A stretch of DNA of 19,222 nt from Pseudomonadota bacterium (GTDB taxonomy: Bacteria; Pseudomonadota; Gammaproteobacteria; Burkholderiales; Burkholderiaceae_B). Under the pieces are notes generated by a model, which saw only the letters and a program-made list of their open reading frames with translations, had not been told where the DNA came from and ran no database searches. This document shows positions 13,985 through 19,222 of the stretch, one piece after another. How positions within the stretch are numbered: the first letter of the stretch is position 1; the number at the start of each line of letters is the position of its first letter. The translations under genes and the position numbers were made by a program. Location: positions 1-19,222 of the forward strand of contig JAEWFK010000111.1 of NCBI GenBank assembly GCA_023388835.1, given 5' to 3'.

Positions 13985-14506
13985 ATGACGGGCGACGCGC
14001 CCAACCCTGCATCGACCGGGGGCCCATGCGTAACGGCCTACGTCGGTCTGGGTGCCAATCTGGGCAACGCGGCCGACACAGTCCTTCAGGCGGCCCGCGA
14101 CATCGGCGCCCTGCCCGGCGTCCATTCCACGACTCTGTCTCCGCTGTACCGCAGCGCGCCAGTCGACGCCGGCGGGCCAGACTATGTGAATGCGGTCTTG
14201 CGGGCAGATACGACGCTAAGGCCGGATGCGCTGCTGCATGGGCTGCAAGATATCGAGAACCGCCACGGCCGGCTGCGGCCCTATCGGAACGCGCCACGCA
14301 GCCTGGATCTCGACCTGTTGATCCACGGCGACGAAAAGCGGCAAAGCGAGTTCCTGATCCTTCCGCATCCACGCATGCATGAACGCGCCTTCGTGCTGAT
14401 GCCGCTGCGCGATTTGGCGCCCGGCCTTATGCTGCCTCAGGGCGATCTGGATGCACTGCTGACTGCCTGCGGCGACCAGCGCCTGGAACGGCTGGTTCAC
14501 CCCTGA
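13985..14506 (+). CDS. folK: 2-amino-4-hydroxy-6-hydroxymethyldihydropteridine pyrophosphokinase
   Basis: Transfers pyrophosphate from ATP to 6-hydroxymethyl-7,8-dihydropterin in folate synthesis. From ATG 13985 the protein has 173 residues. The start of the fold is AYVGLGANLGNA (residues 18-29), followed by SPLYRSAPV and PDYVNAVL. The ATP/Mg signature is R101 with RSLDLDLL, where D108 and D110 correspond to the two metal-binding aspartates (95 and 97) of the E. coli enzyme. LPHPRMHERAFVLMPL completes the family pattern. A GTG at 13964 overlapping the pcnB stop would add seven residues; neither start has a clear Shine-Dalgarno, and the conserved core begins after both. It ends 13 bases from the convergent CitE-like gene. 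Confidence 0.94.
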   Translation: MTGDAPNPASTGGPCVTAYVGLGANLGNAADTVLQAARDIGALPGVHSTTLSPLYRSAPVDAGGPDYVNAVLRADTTLRPDALLHGLQDIENRHGRLRPYRNAPRSLDLDLLIHGDEKRQSEFLILPHPRMHERAFVLMPLRDLAPGLMLPQGDLDALLTACGDQRLERLVHP

Positions 14507-14519
14507 ACCTTGCCGACGT

Positions 14520-15335
14520 TCAACCGCCGGCGACGATGCGCCTGGCGCGTTCGATCACCGGCGCGTCCACCATTTTTCCGTCGACCTGAAAGGCCGCCGA
14601 ACCCGTACGTTCGAATTCGGCTACGACCCGCTGCGCCCACTCCCGCTCGGCGTCCGACGGCGCGAAGGCCGCATGCACGGCCGTCACCTGTGCCGGATGG
14701 ATGCACAACACACCGGCAAAACCCATGTCGCGCACCTGGGCCGCAATATTGGCCACGGTCTCGGTATCACGGAAATCGGGGTGCACGCCGTCGATCGGCG
14801 CCCGGATGCCGGCAGCGGCGCTGCTCAACAGCATGCGGCAGCGGACGTGATCCAGCAGCAGGCGAGCGCCCGCCGTATCGGGGCGGGTAGCCGTATCCAG
14901 CATCAGGTCGAGATACCCGAAAGCAAGCCGCTCGACACCTTCTTCGACGGCAAGGGATTCGAGTGCCATGACGCCACGCGCGCTCTCCACGATAGGGATC
15001 ACGGGCTTGCCGGTGAGCTCGTGCACGCGACGCGGCTGCGCGGCCGATTCCGTCTTGGGCAGCACCACTCCGATAATGCCGTCATGCGCCTTGCATAAGA
15101 CCATGTCGGCCTCGAACCAGGGGGTATCGGCCGCATTGCAGCGCACCAGAAAGCGCGCCTCGGGATGTTCCTGCGCGAACTGTTCAATGTGCTGGCGGGC
15201 GACGTCCTTGGCATCGGGTTCGACCGCGTCTTCGAGATCGATGATGACCGCATCGGCGCCGGCGGCCAAGGCCTTGGCATACCGCTCCGGGCGATTGCCC
15301 GGGACAAACAGCGCACTTCGCATTGATTGGCGCAT
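14520..15335 (-). CDS. HpcH/HpaI-family CoA-ester lyase, CitE-like
   Basis: TIM-barrel lyase of the CitE family, which cleaves 3-hydroxy-acyl-CoA esters such as citryl-ACP, malyl-CoA or citramalyl-CoA. The protein has 271 residues. Visible motifs in order: ALFVPGNRPERYAKALAAGA, the metal/acid site VIIDLEDAVEPDAKDVAR, FLVRCNAADTPWF, GVVLPKTES, PIVESARGVM, RLAFGYLDLMLD and CIHPAQV. The arginine in the VRCNA strand and the glutamates in DLEDAV and VESA are the usual substrate and Mg positions. ATG 15335 is chosen, 8 bases after the hydratase stop; an ATG at 15323 is also possible. The position directly after a MaoC/HTD2-type hydratase suggests it acts on that enzyme's product, for example citramalyl-CoA. 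The exact substrate is not shown by the sequence. Confidence 0.9.
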   Translation of the reverse strand: MRQSMRSALFVPGNRPERYAKALAAGADAVIIDLEDAVEPDAKDVARQHIEQFAQEHPEARFLVRCNAADTPWFEADMVLCKAHDGIIGVVLPKTESAAQPRRVHELTGKPVIPIVESARGVMALESLAVEEGVERLAFGYLDLMLDTATRPDTAGARLLLDHVRCRMLLSSAAAGIRAPIDGVHPDFRDTETVANIAAQVRDMGFAGVLCIHPAQVTAVHAAFAPSDAEREWAQRVVAEFERTGSAAFQVDGKMVDAPVIERARRIVAGG

Positions 15336-15343
15336 GATGATTT

Positions 15344-16174
15344 TCAGCCCTTGAAAGTGAGTTCGGCCTGGTGGGCCAGGGTGCCTTCCTGTTCTGCCCA
15401 AAGCGCCGCCGTGCCGTCTTCCTGCAGCGTCCCGGCGACATCGAACGGCTGCGGCGCGATCAAGGGCCGCAAGCCCCGATAGTTGAACGATTGCACCTCC
15501 CGTTCGGGATGAGCATCGGTGCAGGCTTGCAGCATCAAGGTGGCGATGAGAGGGCCGTGCACGACCAACCCGGGATACCCTTCCTGTTTCGTGACGTAAT
15601 CCTGATCGTAATGGATGCGGTGGCCGTTGAAGGTGACGGCCGAATAGCGAAAGAGCATCACCGTATCAGGCCGGACCGTCCTGCCCCATTGCCGCTGTGG
15701 CGGGCGAATACTGCCTTGCAGCTTGGGTGGCGCCGGGTCGCGATACACGACATCCTGCTCTTCACTCACGCACAGCTTGCCGCCCTGCACATAATCGTGC
15801 TGCACCGTGAAGAACAGCAGAGTTCCCGTGCGACCCTGCTTTTCCTTGATGTTGAGAACGGTCGAGCGGCGTTCCGCGGGCGTGCCTACGCGCAACGGCG
15901 TGAAAAAGCGCACTCGTCCGCCGGCCCACATGCGGTTGCGGCTTCCCAGCGGTGGCAGGAAACTGCCTCGAGCGGGGTGGCCGTCGCGGCCCAGCTCTTC
16001 ATAGGCTTGTCCGCGGACGAAATGCGCCCATAGCCACAAATGGGGCAGCGCTTCGCCTTGGGCAGGCGCGGGGCGGTCCAGGGCAAGGGCGATCTGGCTC
16101 ACATGACCGACGTCCAGATTGTCGGAAACTGTCTCCTCGCGCCCAATCCAGCTTGAATAATCTTCAGTGGTCAT
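15344..16174 (-). CDS. MaoC/HTD2-type acyl-CoA (de)hydratase, possibly mesaconyl-CoA hydratase
   Basis: Double hot-dog hydratase of 276 residues. The first half (about 5-140) is a degenerate FAS1-like dehydratase domain (WIGREETVSDNL at the start, PRPA-like middle, GRVRFFTPLRVG). The second half (about 150-270) is the MaoC domain. The active-site segment reads FNGHRIHYD starting at F182, with N183, H185 and H188. Classical R-hydratases have D-x-N-P-x-H here; the N-x-H-x-I-H form is typical of the HTD2 and mesaconyl-C4-CoA hydratase branch. The helix YPGLVVHGPLIATLMLQ follows. It starts 23 bases after the fumarase stop and is followed by the CitE-like lyase after 8 bases. The pairing with a lyase is found in itaconate and 3-hydroxypropionate routes. 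The substrate is inferred, not proven. Confidence 0.87.
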   Translation of the reverse strand: MTTEDYSSWIGREETVSDNLDVGHVSQIALALDRPAPAQGEALPHLWLWAHFVRGQAYEELGRDGHPARGSFLPPLGSRNRMWAGGRVRFFTPLRVGTPAERRSTVLNIKEKQGRTGTLLFFTVQHDYVQGGKLCVSEEQDVVYRDPAPPKLQGSIRPPQRQWGRTVRPDTVMLFRYSAVTFNGHRIHYDQDYVTKQEGYPGLVVHGPLIATLMLQACTDAHPEREVQSFNYRGLRPLIAPQPFDVAGTLQEDGTAALWAEQEGTLAHQAELTFKG

Positions 16175-16197
16175 GGCGTTACTTTTCTGTCAGCAGT

Positions 16198-17727
16198 TCA
16201 GTTCACCGGAACCAGCGCGATCATCTCGGCGATCTTCGCTTTCCATTTGGCCGGGCCGGTCTGGTGCACGGACTCACCGGTCGAGTCCACGGCCACCGTC
16301 ACGGGCATGTCCTTGACGTCGAATTCATAGATAGCTTCCATGCCGAGGTCTTCGAATGCCACCACCCGGGCATTGCGAATCGCCTTGGACACGAGGTAGG
16401 CCGAGCCGCCCACCGCCATCAGATAGGCCGACTTGTGCTCGCGGATGGCTTCGATGGCGACCGGGCCACGCTCGGCCTTGCCCACCATTGCGATCAAGCC
16501 GGTTTTTTCGAGCATCATGCCAGTGAACTTGTCCATGCGCGTGGCGGTGGTGGGACCTGCGGGACCGACCACCTCTTCGCGCACGGGGTCGACGGGACCG
16601 ACGTAATAGATGATGCGATTGGTGAAGTCGACCGGCAGCGGTTCACCGCGGTCGAGCATTTCCTGGATACGCTTGTGCGCGGCGTCGCGGCCCGTGAGCA
16701 TCTTGCCCGACAGCAGCAGGGTCTGACCCGGCTTCCAGCCCGCGACTTCTTCAGCTGTCAGTGTGTCCAGGTTCACTTGCGTCGACTTGTTGTAGTCGGG
16801 CGCCCATTGGACATCCGGCCAGTTCGACATGGCCGGCGGGGTCAGCACGGCAGCACCGGAACCGTCCAGTTCGAAATGGACATGGCGTGTCGCCGCACAG
16901 TTGGGAATCATGGCGACCGGCTTCGATGCCGCATGGGTGGGGTAAGTGTTGATCTTGATATCGAGCACCGTGGTGAGCCCGCCCAGGCCCTGGGCCCCGA
17001 TGCCCAGCGCATTGACCTTTTCGTAGAGCTCGATGCGGAGCTCTTCAAGCTTGTTCTGCGGCCCACGCTGCAGCAGCTCGAACATGTCGATGTCTTCCAT
17101 CAGCGCCTGCTTCGCCATCAGCATGGCCTTCTCGGCGGTACCGCCCACGCCGATGCCCAACATGCCGGGAGGACACCAGCCTGCGCCCATGGTGGGAACC
17201 GTCTTGAGCACCCAGTCCACCAGGGAATCGCTGGGGTTCAGCATCGCGAATTTGGTCTTGTTCTCGGAGCCGCCGCCCTTGGCCGCGACCTGCACGTCGA
17301 CGCGATCGCCAGGGACCAGATCGACGCTGACGATACAGGGCGTGTTGTCCCGCGTGTTCTTGCGCGAGAACAGCGGATCGGTCAGCACGGACGCACGCAG
17401 GGGATTGTCGGGGCTGAGGTAGCCGCGCCGCACGCCTTCATCGCAGATTTCCTGGATGCTGCGCTGCGTGTCGAAGCGCACGTTCATGCCGACCTTGAGG
17501 AAGACGTTGACAATGCCTGTGTCCTGGCAGATGGGGCGCCTGCCTTCGGCGCACATGCGGGAATTCGTCAGAATCTGCGCGATGGCATCCTTGGCGGCGG
17601 GGTTCTCTTCGCGCTCGTAGGCACGCGCCAGGTGCTGGATGTAGTCGGCCGGGTGGTAATAGCTGATGAACTGCACCGCATCGGCGATGGATTGTATGAA
17701 GTCGTCTTCTTTGATCAGGGTAGTCAT
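16198..17727 (-). CDS. class I fumarate hydratase, [4Fe-4S] type; possible mesaconase
   Basis: Oxygen-sensitive iron-sulfur hydro-lyase interconverting fumarate and malate; some class I enzymes also hydrate mesaconate to citramalate. The protein has 509 residues. The alpha part contains the first cluster cysteine C67 in ICQDTGI, then the KGGGSENKTKFAML loop, a second cysteine in GWCPPGMLGIGVGG and a third in NCAATRH. The beta part (about 330-509) includes LLLSGKMLTGRDAAHKR and GPTTATRMDKF. The ATG at 17727 (MTTLIKEDDF) matches the family start; the frame continues upstream without a better codon. No Shine-Dalgarno precedes it, and an inverted repeat occupies that place. It lies between an enoyl-CoA hydratase and a MaoC/CitE pair rather than among TCA-cycle genes, which hints at a C5 role. 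Plain fumarase remains equally possible. Confidence 0.94.
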   Translation of the reverse strand: MTTLIKEDDFIQSIADAVQFISYYHPADYIQHLARAYEREENPAAKDAIAQILTNSRMCAEGRRPICQDTGIVNVFLKVGMNVRFDTQRSIQEICDEGVRRGYLSPDNPLRASVLTDPLFSRKNTRDNTPCIVSVDLVPGDRVDVQVAAKGGGSENKTKFAMLNPSDSLVDWVLKTVPTMGAGWCPPGMLGIGVGGTAEKAMLMAKQALMEDIDMFELLQRGPQNKLEELRIELYEKVNALGIGAQGLGGLTTVLDIKINTYPTHAASKPVAMIPNCAATRHVHFELDGSGAAVLTPPAMSNWPDVQWAPDYNKSTQVNLDTLTAEEVAGWKPGQTLLLSGKMLTGRDAAHKRIQEMLDRGEPLPVDFTNRIIYYVGPVDPVREEVVGPAGPTTATRMDKFTGMMLEKTGLIAMVGKAERGPVAIEAIREHKSAYLMAVGGSAYLVSKAIRNARVVAFEDLGMEAIYEFDVKDMPVTVAVDSTGESVHQTGPAKWKAKIAEMIALVPVN

Positions 17728-17735
17728 GTGTGCAA

Positions 17736-17784
17736 TCGCGGGTACTTGGAGGAAGGAATGAGCGCGCCGCAGGGGTACCCGCGA
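17736..17784. repeat. 10-bp inverted repeat in the leader of the fumarase gene
   Basis: TCGCGGGTAC at 17736-17745 is an exact reverse complement of GTACCCGCGA at 17775-17784, with 29 bases between. On the minus-strand mRNA the 3' arm ends 8 bases before the fumarase AUG, where a Shine-Dalgarno would be. It may be a stem in the message or two operator half-sites. Confidence 0.6.
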
Positions 17785-17803
17785 GCACGCGAGAATCACA
17801 GGA

Positions 17804-18571
17804 TTACTTGCCCGTCCAGACAGGCTGGCGTTTCTCGGCGAAGGCGGTGGCGCCTTCCTTGGCGTCTGCCGACGTGAAGATGTGTGCAATACGGGGCCGC
17901 TGCAGATCGAACATTTCGGCCGGACGCCAGTTGCGCGACTCGGCGATCACCTGCTTGGCCGTCTGAACCGCGAGCGGGCCGTTCTGCGCGATCTTCCGCG
18001 CCATTTCAAGCGCCGCATCCAGCGCCTGGCCCGGCTCCACCAGACGGTTCACCAGCCCATACTGGTGGAACCGGTCTGCCGGAATCATGTCGCCCGTGAG
18101 CACCGCTTCCATGGCAACGTGATACGGAATGCGCGCGGGCAGGCGCAACATGCCGCCGGAACCGGGCACCAGGCCACGCTTGACTTCGGGCAGGCCGAAC
18201 GTGGCATTGCCGGCCGCCACGATCAGATCGCAGGCCAGCGCCACTTCGCAGCCGCCGGCCAAGGCGTAGCCTTCGATGGCGGCAATCACAGGCTTGCGAG
18301 GCGGCCGTTCACAGATGCCTGCGAATCCGCGGTCGCCCACATACGGTCTCTGGCCGGTCGCGGCGAAGGCCTTCAGATCCATGCCCGAACAGAATGTATT
18401 GCCGGCGCCGGTGAGGATGCCGATTACCAGATCGTCTTCGGCATCCAGCCGATCAAGCGCCGCGGCGAGCTCGTGTGCGGCTTCATAGTTGATGGCATTA
18501 CGGGCCTGAGGACGGTCGATGGTGATGACCAGGACCTGATCGACGACTTCGACTTTCACCAATTCTGACAT
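17804..18571 (-). CDS. enoyl-CoA hydratase/isomerase (crotonase) family protein
   Basis: Cytosolic crotonase-fold enzyme of 255 residues, acting on acyl-CoA thioesters. Oxyanion-hole segments are CSGMDLKAF (from C61) and IEGYALAGGCEVAL. Both catalytic glutamates of the hydratase type are present: E109 in GGCEV and E129 in LPEVKRG, spaced 20 apart as in rat liver enoyl-CoA hydratase (144 and 164). GLVPGSGGMLRLPARIPYHVAME is close to the branch that includes CaiD-like and several uncharacterised crotonases, so a specific substrate cannot be named. The start ATG 18571 follows a good AAGGAAG ribosome site. It is the first gene of the probable minus-strand operon, 76 bases before the fumarase, and is divergent from glyQ. 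Confidence 0.9.
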   Translation of the reverse strand: MSELVKVEVVDQVLVITIDRPQARNAINYEAAHELAAALDRLDAEDDLVIGILTGAGNTFCSGMDLKAFAATGQRPYVGDRGFAGICERPPRKPVIAAIEGYALAGGCEVALACDLIVAAGNATFGLPEVKRGLVPGSGGMLRLPARIPYHVAMEAVLTGDMIPADRFHQYGLVNRLVEPGQALDAALEMARKIAQNGPLAVQTAKQVIAESRNWRPAEMFDLQRPRIAHIFTSADAKEGATAFAEKRQPVWTGK

Positions 18572-18630
18572 GGGGACTTCCTTGGGTGGGGCGGCCCGCC
18601 GGCCGCATCAACGTTCGCGGACAACCGCAT

Positions 18631-18636
18631 ATCATA
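18631..18636 (-). promoter_or_regulatory. putative -10 box (TATGAT) for the enoyl-CoA hydratase operon
   Basis: Read on the minus strand this is TATGAT, five of six matches to the -10 consensus, giving a transcript start near 18624 and a leader of about 53 bases. The -35 is weak. It lies in the 172-base gap shared with glyQ. Confidence 0.4.
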
Positions 18637-18693
18637 CGACCATTTGCAACACCCCTCCGCCGAGCGGCGGGACTCGGCCTCGCAGGAAAACGC

Positions 18694-18699
18694 TAAAAT
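18694..18699 (+). promoter_or_regulatory. putative -10 box (TAAAAT) for glyQ
   Basis: TAAAAT matches five of six consensus positions, with a predicted start near 18706, about 38 bases before the glyQ ATG. No clear -35 hexamer is seen. Confidence 0.42.
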
Positions 18700-18743
18700 C
18701 GGAGAATTTTGCGGCTTACCGCGCCTTCATCGGCCATACGTTC

Positions 18744-19222
18744 ATGCTCACTTTTCAGCAGATCATCCTCACGCTACAGCAGTACTGGGACAAGCAGGGC
18801 TGCGCCCTGCTCCAGCCCTACGACATGGAAGTGGGGGCGGGAACCTCGCACACGGCCACATTTCTTCGCTCCATCGGTCCGGAGCCATGGCGCGCGGCCT
18901 ATGTGCAGCCATCGCGCCGCCCCAAGGACGGGCGCTACGGCGAGAACCCAAATCGTCTGCAGCACTATTACCAGTATCAGGTCGTGCTCAAGCCGGCGCC
19001 GCCCGAAATCATTGATCTCTACATCGGTTCGTTGGTGGCGCTAGGCATCGACCCCAAGATCCACGACATCCGCTTTGTCGAAGACGACTGGGAGAACCCC
19101 ACGCTGGGCGCATGGGGCCTGGGCTGGGAAGTCTGGCTCAACGGCATGGAAGTCACGCAGTTCACCTATTTCCAGCAGGTAGGCGGTCTGGACTGCTACC
19201 CCGCCACGGGCGAGATCACCTA
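18744..19222 (+). CDS. glyQ: glycyl-tRNA synthetase alpha subunit, N-terminal part (cut by window edge)
   Basis: Catalytic subunit of the bacterial alpha2-beta2 glycyl-tRNA synthetase, charging tRNA-Gly. The visible 159 codons begin LTFQQIILTLQQYWDKQGC and continue with LLQPYDMEVGAGTSH, TFLRSIGPEPW, YVQPSRRPKDGRYGENPNR and QHYYQYQVVLKPAP. These are followed by VEDDWENPTLGAWGLGWEVW, all diagnostic for GlyQ. The frame stays open to the window edge; glyS would be expected beyond it. No good Shine-Dalgarno lies before ATG 18744, but the N-terminus fixes this start. It is divergent from the enoyl-CoA hydratase operon. Confidence 0.97.
   Translation, partial: MLTFQQIILTLQQYWDKQGCALLQPYDMEVGAGTSHTATFLRSIGPEPWRAAYVQPSRRPKDGRYGENPNRLQHYYQYQVVLKPAPPEIIDLYIGSLVALGIDPKIHDIRFVEDDWENPTLGAWGLGWEVWLNGMEVTQFTYFQQVGGLDCYPATGEIT

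Noticed and set aside
15952..17877. Plus-strand open frame of 641 codons
   Set aside because: Antisense to the fumarase and the MaoC gene; histidine- and arginine-rich translation without motifs, a shadow of GC-rich codons.

Overview
The window is ordinary chromosomal DNA from a GC-rich betaproteobacterium, most likely Alcaligenaceae (the Bordetella/Achromobacter/Pusillimonas group). The basis is the high-GC codon use, the Bug-type periplasmic receptor, the purM / hda / HAD hydrolase / pcnB / folK order, and a MutL of the endonuclease type. No insertion sequence, prophage, CRISPR array or rRNA is visible. No gap between genes exceeds about 300 bases.

Layout. Left edge, minus strand: the 5' 380 codons of dnaX, cut by the window edge, with the 4.5S signal recognition particle RNA gene (ffs) just upstream. 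Then, plus strand: xerD (recombinase, preceded by a perfect 11-bp inverted repeat) and ybaK (Cys-tRNA(Pro) deacylase). Next, minus strand: tRNA-Arg(CCU) with encoded CCA, then a symmetrical terminator and a Bug/TctC-type solute receptor. The receptor is divergent from an AEC-family permease that heads a long plus-strand run: permease, tsaE, amiC, mutL, miaA (N6-threonylcarbamoyl-tRNA synthesis, cell separation, mismatch repair, tRNA isopentenylation). purM is on the minus strand, convergent with miaA and divergent from hda. The run hda, HAD-IB phosphatase, pcnB, folK is on the plus strand and tightly packed.

From 14520 to 18571 four minus-strand genes form a probable operon: enoyl-CoA hydratase, class I fumarase, MaoC/HTD2-type hydratase and CitE-like lyase. 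The last three match the enzyme types that interconvert mesaconate, citramalate and their CoA esters and split citramalyl-CoA to acetyl-CoA and pyruvate. A C5-dicarboxylate role is an inference; no CoA-transferase lies in the window. The right edge holds the 5' part of glyQ, divergent from this operon.

Points most worth a second look: the possible C5-dicarboxylate operon; a perfect 10-bp inverted repeat placed where the fumarase Shine-Dalgarno should be; an 81-nt, 33% GC rare-codon island inside tsaE; the 25-nt hairpin at the predicted xerD transcription start; and a TAAAAT box that would make pcnB mRNA leaderless. Most of the rest is housekeeping. Boundaries and starts were assigned by reading only, without database searches.
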